Assembly: GCF_042427575.1 (NCBI RefSeq)
Contig: NZ_JBHMFD010000002.1
Span: 62,001-126,000 of the forward strand
Length of the DNA: 64,000 nucleotides
Source: Bergeyella porcorum
GTDB lineage: Bacteria; Bacteroidota; Bacteroidia; Flavobacteriales; Weeksellaceae
Direction of reading: 5' to 3'
Of the stretch, positions 26,577 to 36,069 are shown piece by piece (positions within the stretch are counted from its first letter, which is position 1; every line of letters starts with the position of its first letter). The notes beneath the pieces are model-generated. The model did not search any database, was not told the origin of the DNA, and worked only from the letters and a program-made list of their open reading frames with translations. The translations under genes and the position numbers were made by a program.

Positions 26577-27980
26577 TTATTTTACAAAACGATAACCCAG
26601 CCATAGCAATACCAGCCATATCGGAATCAAAACAACGGATACCGCCATCCCTGTTACCAGCATAATGCCCAATATAGCCACCAGAAACACAATGCTGATA
26701 TAATTAGAATACGGATATAGAAACGATGGAAACTTTGTAGTAAAACCTTCCTTAGCCTTCGCTTTTCTGAATTTCAGATGCGTCAAAGAAATCATTACCC
26801 AATTGATAATCAAGCAAGAAACCACCAGAGACATCAGAATTTTAAACGCCTCTTCTGGAATCAACTTATTGATGATAATGCACAAGCCTGCGAAACCACT
26901 TGATACTAATATGGCTGTGATAGGAGCCGCATTGCTGTTCAGTCGCTTCAAAAACCGAGGTGCATCTCCCTGCTCTGCCAGTCCAAATAGCATTCGGCTA
27001 TTGCTGTACACACAAGAATTATAAACCGAAAGGGCTGCCGTTAGCACAATCAGATTCAGAAAATTAGCCACAAGCTGAGCTGTAGAAAACTCTTTCCCGA
27101 ATACACTAAAATTCAGCACTTTCAGATTATCAAAAACAGTAACAAACGGACTGGTTTCCGTGGTAATGCTTTCCCAAGGTGATAATGAAAATAAAATGAC
27201 CAAAGCCCCTACATAAAAAATTAAAATTCTATAAATCACCTGATTGGTGGCCTTCGGGATATTCTTTTCGGGGTGCTCTGCCTCTGCCGCAGTAATACCG
27301 ATGAGCTCTAGACCACCAAAAGAAAACATAATGATAGCCATTACTGCTAATAAACCCTGATAGCCGTTTTCAGTAGGCTGAAACCACCCTTTGGGGAAGA
27401 ATCCTCCGTTGTTAACCAGGTTTTGTACTGTTGCTTGCTCACCTCCCGTCCCTGATAACAAGAGGTAGCTTCCGAACAAAATCATTGATATAATAGCCAC
27501 AACTTTGATGATGGAAAACCAAAATTCTGCCTCGCCAAACAATTTCACCGAGCCTAGATTAAGAGCCGTAATCGCCAAAAAGAAAAAGCCACTAGAAGCC
27601 CACAACGGAATATCGGGCCACCAATATTGTACATAGATGCCAATGGCGGTAAGCTCTGACATAGAGACCAAGATATATAAAATCCAATAATTCCACCCCG
27701 AAGTAAATCCTGCAAAACTTCCCCAATAGCGGTGTGCAAAATACGAGAATGACCCAGATACTGGCTCCTCTACTACCATCTCGCCCAACTGACGCATAAT
27801 AAAAAAGGCAATAATCCCTGCCAAGATATACCCTAATATCACTGAAGGCCCTGCTAATACCGCCGCAGGTCCAATGCCCAAGAATAATCCTGTGCCTATA
27901 GCTCCGCCCAAGGCAATCAGCTGGATATGCCTATTAGACAAGCCCCTTTTTAGTTTCGGTTCTGTATGTTGTTCTTCCAT
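26577..27980 (-). CDS. Amino-acid permease (APC superfamily, AAT family)
   Basis: 467 aa with 12 predicted TM helices. The N-terminus RGLSNRHIQLIALGGAIGTG and GEMVVEEPVSGSFSYFAHRY are the AAT-family signatures seen in AroP, PheP and ProY-like proton symporters; the substrate cannot be told. The ATG at 27980 is preferred to a TTG two codons upstream. Confidence 0.9.
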   Translation of the reverse strand: MEEQHTEPKLKRGLSNRHIQLIALGGAIGTGLFLGIGPAAVLAGPSVILGYILAGIIAFFIMRQLGEMVVEEPVSGSFSYFAHRYWGSFAGFTSGWNYWILYILVSMSELTAIGIYVQYWWPDIPLWASSGFFFLAITALNLGSVKLFGEAEFWFSIIKVVAIISMILFGSYLLLSGTGGEQATVQNLVNNGGFFPKGWFQPTENGYQGLLAVMAIIMFSFGGLELIGITAAEAEHPEKNIPKATNQVIYRILIFYVGALVILFSLSPWESITTETSPFVTVFDNLKVLNFSVFGKEFSTAQLVANFLNLIVLTAALSVYNSCVYSNSRMLFGLAEQGDAPRFLKRLNSNAAPITAILVSSGFAGLCIIINKLIPEEAFKILMSLVVSCLIINWVMISLTHLKFRKAKAKEGFTTKFPSFLYPYSNYISIVFLVAILGIMLVTGMAVSVVLIPIWLVLLWLGYRFVK

Positions 27981-28088
27981 TATCAATTACAAATAAAGGA
28001 ACAAATGTAGAAAATAATTGCTTAGTACGGATATTAAATTTTTATTTCTGAGTTTCCCAGCCAAAAAAAATCTTAGTGCAATTGGTGC

Positions 28089-28114
28089 TTGTATTATAAT
28101 TTTTTGTAAATTTG
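28089..28114 (+). promoter_or_regulatory. Promoter of rpmI-rplT
   Basis: TAAATTTG at 28107-28114 is an exact -7 box with TTG at 28089-28091. Transcription would start near 28121, leaving a ~73-nt leader in which AGGGAAAATCCCT and TGCATTATGCA can fold; these could be an L20 autoregulatory site, which is inference. Confidence 0.55.
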
Positions 28115-28193
28115 CAAACTATTGTATGAGAGGGAAAATCCCTGCATTATGCAATGGAAATGTATTGATAACAAAAATAAAAAAAGCAAAACA

Positions 28194-28391
28194 ATGCCAA
28201 AACTAAAAACGAAATCAGGTGCTAAGAAGCGTTTTGCTCTTACCGGAACTGGAAAGATCAAAAGAAAGAATGCTTACAAAAGTCACATCTTAACAAAGAA
28301 AGAAACTAAGCAAAAGAGAAATCTTACGCAAACTTCTTATGTAGCTAAGGTGGACGAGAAAAGCGTACTTCGTCAATTAGCCATTAAGTAG
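28194..28391 (+). CDS. rpmI: 50S ribosomal protein L35
   Basis: 65 aa, highly basic: MPKLKTKSGAKKRFALTGTG and KRKNAYKSHILTKKETKQKR are the L35 signature. Upstream in-frame codons lie in the leader. infC and thrS, often just upstream in other Bacteroidetes, are absent here; the permease gene diverges instead. rplT follows after a rather long 124-nt gap. Confidence 0.97.
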   Translation: MPKLKTKSGAKKRFALTGTGKIKRKNAYKSHILTKKETKQKRNLTQTSYVAKVDEKSVLRQLAIK

Positions 28392-28515
28392 TTTTTATAA
28401 ATCCATATTCGGTTTATAAGAATTAGACAACAATTCAAGAATTTTAACCCTGAATATCAGCCCAAAAGTTTGATGCAATAAGCAACGCTGTATTCAAAAA
28501 AAACAATTTTAAATT

Positions 28516-28860
28516 ATGCCAAGATCAGTAAATGCCGTAGCTTCTAGAGCACGCAGAAAAAAAGTTTTAAAACTGGCTAAAGGTTATTTCGGAAGAAGAA
28601 AGAACGTATGGACAGTTGCTAAAAATGCCGTAGAAAAAGCAATGCAATATGCTTACCGCGGTAGAAAAGAGAAGAAGAGAAATTTCAGAGCTCTTTGGAT
28701 TGCTCGTATCAATGCGGGTGCTAGAGAGAACGGACTTTCTTACTCTCAGTTTATGGGAGCTCTTAAAAAGAACAACATCGAGCTAAACAGAAAAGTTCTT
28801 GCAGACCTTGCAATGAATCACCCTGAAGCTTTCAAAGCTGTTGTAGATCAAGTAAAATAA
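28516..28860 (+). CDS. rplT: 50S ribosomal protein L20
   Basis: 114 aa assembly-initiating protein of the large subunit. MPRSVNAVASRARRKKVLKL, AKGYFGRRKNVWTVA and the C-terminal LNRKVLADLAMNHPEAF are diagnostic. Downstream of rpmI and followed by a strong terminator. Confidence 0.98.
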   Translation: MPRSVNAVASRARRKKVLKLAKGYFGRRKNVWTVAKNAVEKAMQYAYRGRKEKKRNFRALWIARINAGARENGLSYSQFMGALKKNNIELNRKVLADLAMNHPEAFKAVVDQVK

Positions 28861-28888
28861 TGTAGAATTTTTTTTGTTATCAATATTC

Positions 28889-28920
28889 AAAAGCCCGAAT
28901 TTATAATTCGGGCTTTTGTT
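28889..28920 (+). terminator. Terminator of rpmI-rplT
   Basis: AAAAGCCCGAATT pairs perfectly with AATTCGGGCTTTT (loop TAT), followed by GTTTTTTT. Confidence 0.9.
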
Positions 28921-29079
28921 TTTTTAAGATTTTTCTTCTGTATATTAAACCCAAATTACGCACTAGGCTTTAAGTCGTAAAAGCTTTCATTCAATAAGAT
29001 AGATTTTGCAAACATATTTTAGCAATGCTGTCAATCAACAAATTAAACAAGAAACATCTTTTCAAATGCTTAATCTGGG

Positions 29080-29631
29080 TTAAACCTTCAGTGTTTTTTT
29101 AGCCAAGGAAGCCATAAAGCCTCCGAGCAAAAAGCCTACACCCGCACCATAGAGAATATCTAAAGGAAAATGGACACCAAGATAAATACGACTATACGCT
29201 ACTAGAGCAGCCCAGATGAACATAATCCAAGGTAGAAAGAAATGCTTGGTTCTAAGCAATATCGTAGAAAAGATTGCCAAGAAAAAAGAATTGGAAGCGT
29301 GGGCAGAATAAAAACCATATTGCCCTCCGCAGACCACCTTACGCATCATCGCATTAAGAGAGGCATCGTGGCACGGTCTTAGGCGTTCTAGTCCGTTTTT
29401 AAAAATCCCAGACAATTGGTCTGATATGGTAATGCCCAAAGCAATGAAAATAAGGATGTAAACCAAATTTCGCCAGCCATAAGCTTTAAAAAAAAGATAC
29501 AAAAGGGTAGCATAAAAAGGCAACCACACCAATGTTCCAGAAACCATCTTCCAGAAATTGTCATAAGCGGGCGTTCCCAGATTATTGAGGAATAAAAATA
29601 AAGCTTTATCCCAAGCGATTATCTCCGTCAT
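29080..29631 (-). CDS. PAP2-family membrane phosphatase
   Basis: 183 aa, five or six TM helices. The three PAP2 motifs are KNGLERLRPC, FYSAHASNSF (the SGH motif reads SAH) and YSRIYLGVHFPLD with the catalytic His and Asp. Likely substrates are phosphatidic acid or undecaprenyl pyrophosphate at the outer face of the inner membrane. 3 nt after tatA-like gene; likely cotranscribed. Confidence 0.9.
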   Translation of the reverse strand: MTEIIAWDKALFLFLNNLGTPAYDNFWKMVSGTLVWLPFYATLLYLFFKAYGWRNLVYILIFIALGITISDQLSGIFKNGLERLRPCHDASLNAMMRKVVCGGQYGFYSAHASNSFFLAIFSTILLRTKHFFLPWIMFIWAALVAYSRIYLGVHFPLDILYGAGVGFLLGGFMASLAKKTLKV

Positions 29632-29634
29632 TGT

Positions 29635-29997
29635 TTATCGGCTTACAGGTCCTTCATAGGCTTCATCATCAGCGGGCTTCACCTTTGGTTTGGCTGCAGA
29701 TGTTGTTTCATCAATATTGATAGAAACCGATTCTTTAATCCCGTCTATCTCTTTTTTCACTTCATTCATCGGGTTATATTCCTTAGCGGCTTCCTTCACT
29801 TTCTCTATTTCACGCTTAATTTCGGAGACTGGGTTATCTGCCTCCTTCATTATTTCACTTTTTATATCTTCCATTGCACCACGCATCTTACGCACGCCAA
29901 TTCCTAAATCTCGTGCAATGGTAGGCAACTTACTAGGCCCGAATAATACAATGATGGCGATGGCAATGACCACCATTTCCATAAATCCTAATTCCAT
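29635..29997 (-). CDS. tatA: Twin-arginine translocase TatA/TatE-family subunit
   Basis: 120 aa. One N-terminal TM helix (FMEMVVIAIAIIVLFGPSKLP), the FG-P hinge, an amphipathic helix (IARDLGIGVRKMRGAM) and a long charged tail, which is also TatB-like. It forms the pore for folded proteins with TatC, which is not in this window. Confidence 0.88.
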   Translation of the reverse strand: MELGFMEMVVIAIAIIVLFGPSKLPTIARDLGIGVRKMRGAMEDIKSEIMKEADNPVSEIKREIEKVKEAAKEYNPMNEVKKEIDGIKESVSINIDETTSAAKPKVKPADDEAYEGPVSR

Positions 29998-30052
29998 TCT
30001 GCTAAAATACGAAACATTTTTTAACCTTAAACCTTGATTTTAAATTTTTAAC

Positions 30053-30087
30053 GCTATAAGCTTTAAGTATCAAGCTATAAGCTGTAA
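30053..30087. repeat. Heptamer array of GCTATAA type
   Basis: GCTATAA, GCTTTAA, GTATCAA, GCTATAA, GCTGTAA in exact 7-nt steps; the next ~20 nt (TTCAATAAAGTGGATTTT) resemble a stretch at 28988-29010, which also follows a GCTTTAAGT element. It lies upstream of the tatA-like gene and past the exporter stop. Confidence 0.7.
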
Positions 30088-30169
30088 TTCAATAAAGTGG
30101 ATTTTAAAATGGTTTTTAATAGTTTTATTAATTTACAATATATCAATAACTTATTAAAAAAACACAACT

Positions 30170-31396
30170 TTAATCTTTCCTCCTTCCACTCATCCCATAG
30201 CGATAGATGAAAAAGGCACTGAATGCCATCAATAAAAATCCTAAGAAGAAAGGAGCACCTGCAAACTGAAAAGGAGCTTCAGAATGGGTGAAATAATAGA
30301 AAACATTAGTCATCAAAGGAGGTCCTATAATAGAGGTTAAACTCACCATACTGGTAAGCACCCCTTGGATGTCCCCTTGTTCATTAGCTGGCACCTTAGA
30401 AGTAATTACGGATTGTAACGCTGGTCCTGCAATACCTCCCAAGGTATAAATTCCTAAAAAGGCAAACATCATCCAAGGCTGATTGGCAAAAGCAAACAAT
30501 AACATTCCTAAGGCATAAGCTATAAATCCGTACAAAATACTTCTATCATTTCCTATTTTAGGATGAAGTTTTCTGATTAAAAAGCCTTGTACCAAAGCGG
30601 TAAGCCCACCCATCACTCCAAGGGAAATTCCTACCATTTTCTCATCCCATTGGAAACGATACATCGTAAAATAAGCCCAATTGGTCTGTACAGCGTGCCC
30701 TGCAATATAGACTAAAAACCACGCCACCAATAGTTTAATAAGCTCTGGATATTGCCTTACCTGATAAAATCCTCCAATAGGATTGGCTCGTTTCCAGCTA
30801 AAATCTCTACGATGATTTTTATCCAGACTTTCTGGCAAAATGAATACGCCATAAACAAAATTAAGCAAACATAATATCCCCGCTGCAATAAATGGCACCC
30901 TTGCACCATATTGCCCTAATAAACCGCCTAAAACAGGGCCTATAATAAACCCTAAGCCAAAAGCAGCTCCTATCAGTCCAAAGTTTTTTGCTCTATTGCT
31001 ATCATCAGAAATATCGGCAATGTAAGCACTGGCTGTGGTAATACTGGCTCCTGTGATTCCAGAAAACAAACGACCTACAAAAAGCCAAAATATGGTAGGT
31101 GCCCACGCCTGCAAGAAAAAATTGATGGAAAACCCCAATAAAGAAAATAGAATAACGGGTCGCCGACCATATTGATCGCTCAAATTTCCCAAAATAGGAG
31201 CAAAAACAAACTGCATAGACGCATACAGAAAACTAAGCCAGCCTCCATATTTTGCTGCTTCAGAAACATCGGCTTGTATCAGCTCTTCTATCAGTTTAGG
31301 AACTACAGGAATCACGATTCCCCACCCTGTGATGTCTATCAGCAGCGTGATGAAGATAAATCCCATAGCAGCAGATTTATTTTTTGGTTTCATCAT
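30170..31396 (-). CDS. TetA-like MFS exporter
   Basis: 408 aa, 12 TM helices. LIDITGWGIVIPVVPKL, motif A GNLSDQYGRRPV, and GAAFGLGFIIGPVLGG (motif C) place it in the TCR/Tet group of drug/H+ antiporters. No tetR-like regulator is adjacent, and close chromosomal relatives are common in flavobacteria, so tetracycline resistance should not be assumed. Confidence 0.88.
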   Translation of the reverse strand: MMKPKNKSAAMGFIFITLLIDITGWGIVIPVVPKLIEELIQADVSEAAKYGGWLSFLYASMQFVFAPILGNLSDQYGRRPVILFSLLGFSINFFLQAWAPTIFWLFVGRLFSGITGASITTASAYIADISDDSNRAKNFGLIGAAFGLGFIIGPVLGGLLGQYGARVPFIAAGILCLLNFVYGVFILPESLDKNHRRDFSWKRANPIGGFYQVRQYPELIKLLVAWFLVYIAGHAVQTNWAYFTMYRFQWDEKMVGISLGVMGGLTALVQGFLIRKLHPKIGNDRSILYGFIAYALGMLLFAFANQPWMMFAFLGIYTLGGIAGPALQSVITSKVPANEQGDIQGVLTSMVSLTSIIGPPLMTNVFYYFTHSEAPFQFAGAPFFLGFLLMAFSAFFIYRYGMSGRRKD

Positions 31397-31424
31397 AATA
31401 AAATTGCAAAAAAATATTTAGTGA

Positions 31425-32324
31425 TTATCCTACTCTTTCAAATATCCCGTTGAGCAGCATAAAAACCACTCCTAAGAAAATCCATATCCTTAGCAAATTG
31501 ACCAGCCAATACATCCTTTTGAACCTGAAAAAAAAGATTGGCAGTAAGGATAATAACAATATCACGATGGATAAGGAAAAATAGACTATCAACAGATGGT
31601 GTTCCAAGATGTGCTGTACCACCAAAAAGGAAATCCAAGCGTTGGCAATCAGCAATATTGAAAGTACTATTGTAGTGGCTTTGATTCCTAAAACATTGGG
31701 CAATGTTCTATATCCGAAAATGGTATCAGGGCGAAGGGTTAAAATATCTTTCAAAATATCCACTATCAGAAGGATTAAAAATAAAAACATCGCCATCCAA
31801 AATAGTTTCCACGAAAAATGCTGATAATAAACCAACATTCCAAAAAATGGATATAAGGTAAGCGAAACGAAAGTTAGATTATTCACCATCAAGATTTTGC
31901 TTAGCTTATGACTATAAAACCACATCATAAACTGATACAGCAGAAAGAAAACAAATATCCTTGGCGAAAGCAAGACTGCAATACCGAGCGAAATGATATT
32001 CAGAATGATATATGAATACAAAAAATACTTTTGTTTCAGGAAACTTTGCAGTTTTGTTCTAAAAGGCTTCTGTAGTTGGTCTTTTTCAAAATCATAAAAC
32101 TGATTGATAATGCCTCCCGAAGCAATGCTAAGTAGTGAGCATAGAATAATGCCGTGAACTTTATAATCAAACACGAAGTTCCTCAGGCTTTCCTCTTGGC
32201 TAAACAAGAAAAAAGTGGAAACATACAGCGTAAAGGTGAATAAAAGAAGCATAAAAATCCTTGCCCCAAGTAGTAAACTTACCAGCTGAGACATTCTAAC
32301 GATGAAAGATTTTTTTGCCATCAT
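31425..32324 (-). CDS. UbiA-family prenyltransferase
   Basis: About 299 aa, hydrophobic with eight or nine TM helices. The two Asp-rich motifs that bind prenyl diphosphate through Mg are NQFYDFEKD and DILKDILTLRPD. It most resembles geranylgeranyl-glycerol-phosphate synthase-like UbiA proteins; the substrate is unknown. ATGATG at 32324 is taken as start since it follows the neighbouring kinase gene by 68 nt and precedes the first TM. The adjacent mevalonate-type kinase supports an isoprenoid role. Confidence 0.85.
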   Translation of the reverse strand: MMAKKSFIVRMSQLVSLLLGARIFMLLLFTFTLYVSTFFLFSQEESLRNFVFDYKVHGIILCSLLSIASGGIINQFYDFEKDQLQKPFRTKLQSFLKQKYFLYSYIILNIISLGIAVLLSPRIFVFFLLYQFMMWFYSHKLSKILMVNNLTFVSLTLYPFFGMLVYYQHFSWKLFWMAMFLFLILLIVDILKDILTLRPDTIFGYRTLPNVLGIKATTIVLSILLIANAWISFLVVQHILEHHLLIVYFSLSIVILLLSLLPIFFFRFKRMYWLVNLLRIWIFLGVVFMLLNGIFERVG

Positions 32325-32392
32325 ACACTTAGTTAAAACCAAAGACGCGAGCCTCATCGCCGCGTCTCCTCCATATTTTAAAATCAGGAAAA

Positions 32393-33319
32393 TTAGAATC
32401 TATAAATAACCTCTTTATTAAATCCTTTCAGTAAAGACTCTGCTTTTTCATAATCTTTAGAAAAGCCTAGAATATAGCCTCCGCCTCCACTACCACAGAG
32501 TTTCAGATAATACGCATTGGTATCCAAACCTTTTTTCCACGCCTTGTAAAGACTTTCGGGAATCATCGGTTTAAAGTGGTCATAAGCCCAAATGGATAGT
32601 TTTTTCAGATGGGTAAAAAATGGATTCATTTCCTTTTTCAGAAACGCGTCAATACACGCATTATTGTATCGTATAAATTCTTCCTTCAAGGTTTTTCTAA
32701 ATCCTTCGGTTTTCATTTTCTCAAAGAAAATCTGCACCATAGGCTCGGTTTCGCCCACCATTCCAGAGTCGATAAGGAAAATGGCACCCTTGCCTTCCTC
32801 CTGCTTTGGGATAGCTACTTTATCTACACTTTCTCTATTTTCTATGAGAATGGGTAGATTCATATAGCAAATCAGAGGGTCTATGCCAGAGCTTTTTCCG
32901 TGGAAATAACTTTCCAAAAGACCAAATACTTTTTTCAGTTCTTTTAGCTGGTCTTTACTGATGGTTTCTGGATTGTATTTTTGGAAGGAATACCTCTCAA
33001 AAATTGCTGCTACCAAAGCACCTGAACTCCCCACGCCGTAGCCTTGTGGAATGTTGCTATCAAAAGACAAACCTTGGGAAATTTCCTTTTTGAAAGTTTC
33101 TACATCCAGCTGAAATTCCTTTGGCAATGCCAACTGCTCTAAGTATTCTGAATATTTTCTAAGACTTTCGTTAGATTTTTTTTCAAAATCAGTATCCAAC
33201 TGAGAGAACTTCATTGTTCCCTTATAGAAGCTGTACGGAAGCGTCAAACCTTGGGAGTCTTCTATGATTCCGTATTCCCCAAAGAGTAAAATTTTAGCGT
33301 AAAATAGAGGATTCGCCAT
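32393..33319 (-). CDS. GHMP kinase, probable mevalonate kinase
   Basis: 308 aa. Motif 1 FYAKILLFGEYGII, ATP-binding motif 2 PQGYGVGSSGALVAA, and motif 3 KLCGSGGGGYILGF are those of the GHMP fold, with SSGIDPL containing the catalytic Asp. The length and motif 1 (K-ILLFGEY) fit mevalonate kinase, the ATP-dependent step to 5-phosphomevalonate; phosphomevalonate kinase is the alternative. ATG at 33319 begins the family N-terminus, and a TATCTTTG box lies at 33351-33358. Confidence 0.85.
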   Translation of the reverse strand: MANPLFYAKILLFGEYGIIEDSQGLTLPYSFYKGTMKFSQLDTDFEKKSNESLRKYSEYLEQLALPKEFQLDVETFKKEISQGLSFDSNIPQGYGVGSSGALVAAIFERYSFQKYNPETISKDQLKELKKVFGLLESYFHGKSSGIDPLICYMNLPILIENRESVDKVAIPKQEEGKGAIFLIDSGMVGETEPMVQIFFEKMKTEGFRKTLKEEFIRYNNACIDAFLKKEMNPFFTHLKKLSIWAYDHFKPMIPESLYKAWKKGLDTNAYYLKLCGSGGGGYILGFSKDYEKAESLLKGFNKEVIYRF

Positions 33320-33350
33320 AGTTTTATTGAGTGGTTTTGCAAAACTGATG

Positions 33351-33358
33351 CAAAGATA
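33351..33358 (-). promoter_or_regulatory. -7 box of the GHMP kinase gene
   Basis: TATCTTTG, exact consensus, 31 nt before the ATG at 33319. It implies the kinase and UbiA genes have their own transcript, separate from the UMF1 gene. Confidence 0.5.
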
Positions 33359-33426
33359 CACATTTTGTTTGGTTCAGTTTTCTTATTATCAATTTTTAAG
33401 CCAAAATGTGATTATTCTTTTAGCCT

Positions 33427-34917
33427 TTATTGCCCCGCAGTTTTAGAGAACATTTTCACTTTAACGAAACGAATCATCACCAATCCCAATAAGAAAAATA
33501 CCACCATAGAGAGTGCTGCAAATCTCATATTGTTGAAATGGTCTATCAGAGTTGCAAAAATGAAAGTTCCTAAAATAATTGCCAGTTTTTCTAAAACATC
33601 ATAAAAGCTGAAAAAAGTGGTATTATCCATAGAGTCTTCTGGCAAAAGCTTAGAATATGTAGAACGAGACATTGCCTGAAGCCCTCCCATTACCAATCCT
33701 ACAATAGCCGCAACGCCGTAAAACTGATACTCTACCGTTGGATTTTCTTTATTGAGGAAATAAGCCCATAGACACGCCACAATCCAAAGGATAACGGCTA
33801 TAGAAATCACATTCTTATTCCCTATTTTTCTGGAAAGTCTCGAGAAAAATATCGCACCGATGATGGCTTCTATTTGGATTACCAATAGGGTTCCTATCAG
33901 CTTTCCTTGGTCTAGATTAATTTCACTTTTTCCGAATAAAGTTGCCATCAGAAAAATGGTTTGCATCCCAATGCTATAAAAGAAAAAGCTGGATAAGAAA
34001 AATTTGAGATTGGTATTGGAAAACAGCTGATGCCCCACTTTGAAAAGCTCTTTAAAACTCTGCCTTGCTATATCCATATAAAAATGAATATTATCTTTCA
34101 AAACCTCAAAAAAGCCACCTTGCTCCTCGTGTTTTTTGAAAATATTTTTATAATTGAGCAGTACCAAATCTTTTGGTAATTTATCTTTCACATTACCAAA
34201 CTTAGGTAAATGCTTGAAGGTATATTGTGAAAAGCCAAACCACCACGCCCCCGTTAAAAGGAAGCTCACGCGGGTTAAAATCAATCTTTGTTTTTCGGTT
34301 TCTGCAATCACCATTATCAATACCAAACAAATAATCACCAAAACGACAGAGCCTATATACCCATAGACATATCCCCGTGCAGATAGAGCATCTTGCCTAT
34401 CTGGTGTGGCTATATCTGGTAAAAAAGAATTGTAAAAAACCAAACTTCCCCAGAAACCTACACTCGCTGTGATGCTAAACAATAGCCCTAGGAACACATT
34501 ATTCATCCCTGTGAACATTGCCAATCCCATACAAGAAGTAGCTCCCAAATAACAGAAAAACTGTAAAAAAGACTTCTTGTTTCCAATGGTATCTGCCAAA
34601 GACGATAAAAACGGTGAGAGCAAAACCACTATAAAAAATGAAATGGTAAGAGAATAGCCATAGACCGCATCGGGATGGTAACTTTCTCCAAAGAGCTTAA
34701 TACTATGGCGTACGGGTACATCTATCCAGCGATTTTGCTCTGCGAGATATTCTTTTTTTTCAAACTGAGTGGTAAGAATAGAGAAATATATTGGGAAAAT
34801 GGTGGAAGTAATCACTAGGGAATAAACAGAGTTTGCCCAGTCATACGCTGCCCAAGCTCTCATTATTTTAGGATTATTTTTGATGCTTCCCAATATAGAC
34901 GATGGTTGATTTGACAT
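33427..34917 (-). CDS. UMF1/Atg22-type MFS transporter
   Basis: 496 aa with about 12 TM helices. IMRAWAAYDWANSVYSLVIT at the N-terminus is the hallmark of UMF1/BtlA-like MFS permeases; ADTIGNKKS and GNKNVIS follow. Bacterial members are scarcely characterised; a role in muropeptide or amino-acid export has been suggested for relatives. A TATTTTTG box lies at 34937-34944, 19 nt before the start. Confidence 0.85.
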   Translation of the reverse strand: MSNQPSSILGSIKNNPKIMRAWAAYDWANSVYSLVITSTIFPIYFSILTTQFEKKEYLAEQNRWIDVPVRHSIKLFGESYHPDAVYGYSLTISFFIVVLLSPFLSSLADTIGNKKSFLQFFCYLGATSCMGLAMFTGMNNVFLGLLFSITASVGFWGSLVFYNSFLPDIATPDRQDALSARGYVYGYIGSVVLVIICLVLIMVIAETEKQRLILTRVSFLLTGAWWFGFSQYTFKHLPKFGNVKDKLPKDLVLLNYKNIFKKHEEQGGFFEVLKDNIHFYMDIARQSFKELFKVGHQLFSNTNLKFFLSSFFFYSIGMQTIFLMATLFGKSEINLDQGKLIGTLLVIQIEAIIGAIFFSRLSRKIGNKNVISIAVILWIVACLWAYFLNKENPTVEYQFYGVAAIVGLVMGGLQAMSRSTYSKLLPEDSMDNTTFFSFYDVLEKLAIILGTFIFATLIDHFNNMRFAALSMVVFFLLGLVMIRFVKVKMFSKTAGQ

Positions 34918-34936
34918 TACAAATAATTTACTAAAA

Positions 34937-34944
34937 CAAAAATA
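34937..34944 (-). promoter_or_regulatory. -7 box of the UMF1 transporter gene
   Basis: TATTTTTG fits TAnnTTTG; no good -33 element was seen. Confidence 0.45.
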
Positions 34945-34966
34945 TAAAAATCATTTTACTTGGATT

Positions 34967-36001
34967 CTAAACCATCTCCAAAAATTTCATTGTATCGATA
35001 TTATCAGCATAGGTGTTCAACTTCGGATGTTGAGCATCGCCAAAGTTTACAGCATCTAAATTTAATTCTGGCTTGGCAACGATACATTGTATCTCATTAT
35101 TATTTTCTGAAAGGAAGTTTTTCACTTCATCCAAATCTTGATACCGCGAAAAATTCAGCACCGATAGCGGACTAAATAATTGAGAATCTTCCTTTAACAT
35201 CACAAAATTGTTATCCCAAAATTTTTCTTGATTCAGTAGATAAATCGCTTTGTTATAATCATAGTTATTGGCATAACTGTTATGATTGATTATCTCTCCA
35301 AATGCCAAGAAGTTTTCAAACAATCGGTCTAGTTTAAAATCTTGTGGCAAGAACAATCGGGTTACATTACGACATCCTAAACCAAAATATCTGAAAATAT
35401 CCTCTGCCAATCGTTGCAATTCTTCATCGGTTTCATCACCTTTCAGTACCGCTACAGAAGTTCTATTTTTACGGATAATACTTTTATGATTTTTAAAATA
35501 GTATTCCAAATATCTCGCTGTATTATTACTTCCCGTAGCAATCACAGCATCAAAATTTTCCAACTTTTCTACCAATTCATATTTTACATTTCCATTGGAA
35601 AAGTCGTTCCATTTCGACAAAAGAAATGGTAAAATTCGTTGGTCTTTAGAAGAAAGTTTAATGAGCGGAATATTTCCACTCAGCACCACAGAAATCACAT
35701 CGTGAAAACCCACCAAAGGAATATTCCCAGCCAAGATAAGCCCTATTTTCTTGGATTCTACAGTTCGTTTGTAAGCAGAAAGCCATTGCAGAATATTCTT
35801 CTCTGTGAGTAAATTTGCCCATTGCTGTAGAGCAAACTTTATATTCTCCTCTGTAAACCAAGGATTTTCCAATTGTGATTTTTTCAATAATCCCAATAGT
35901 TCTCGCTCATTATCATCATATTTTGCCTCATCTTTATCCAGAAATAAAGCTAAAAACTGAGACAATTGTACAAGACCTTTTATTTGCAATTCGCTATTCA
36001 T
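34967..36001 (-). CDS. LuxC-like acyl-CoA reductase
   Basis: 344 aa of the LuxC/acyl-CoA reductase family (PF05893), an aldehyde-dehydrogenase-like fold. KIGLILAGNIPLVGFHD and ATGSNNTARYLEYYF are typical, and the nucleophilic Cys is probably in FGLGCRNVTRLFLP. It would reduce acyl-CoA or acyl-phosphate with NAD(P)H. ATG at 36001 is chosen because upstream in-frame codons lie inside the shared promoter region with the divergent ferredoxin gene. Confidence 0.85.
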   Translation of the reverse strand: MNSELQIKGLVQLSQFLALFLDKDEAKYDDNERELLGLLKKSQLENPWFTEENIKFALQQWANLLTEKNILQWLSAYKRTVESKKIGLILAGNIPLVGFHDVISVVLSGNIPLIKLSSKDQRILPFLLSKWNDFSNGNVKYELVEKLENFDAVIATGSNNTARYLEYYFKNHKSIIRKNRTSVAVLKGDETDEELQRLAEDIFRYFGLGCRNVTRLFLPQDFKLDRLFENFLAFGEIINHNSYANNYDYNKAIYLLNQEKFWDNNFVMLKEDSQLFSPLSVLNFSRYQDLDEVKNFLSENNNEIQCIVAKPELNLDAVNFGDAQHPKLNTYADNIDTMKFLEMV

Positions 36002-36033
36002 TTTTTTATGCTTCGTGTTTGATAGATTTTTAG

Positions 36034-36051
36034 TAATTTTGTGCAAATTTA
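36034..36051. promoter_or_regulatory. Two overlapping divergent -7 boxes
   Basis: TAATTTTG at 36034-36041 (plus, ferredoxin) and TAAATTTG at 36044-36051 (minus, LuxC-like gene) face each other with 2 nt between. The two transcripts would start inside each other's promoter, so use is probably mutually exclusive. Confidence 0.6.
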
Positions 36052-36069
36052 TAAAAATTAAAATCAGCA

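Noticed and set aside
28018..28206. Frame overlapping the rpmI leader
   Set aside because: It covers the promoter and leader of rpmI and has no coding character.
30170..31396. Tetracycline-resistance gene
   Set aside because: TetA-like family only; no repressor or mobile context, and chromosomal relatives of unknown substrate are common.
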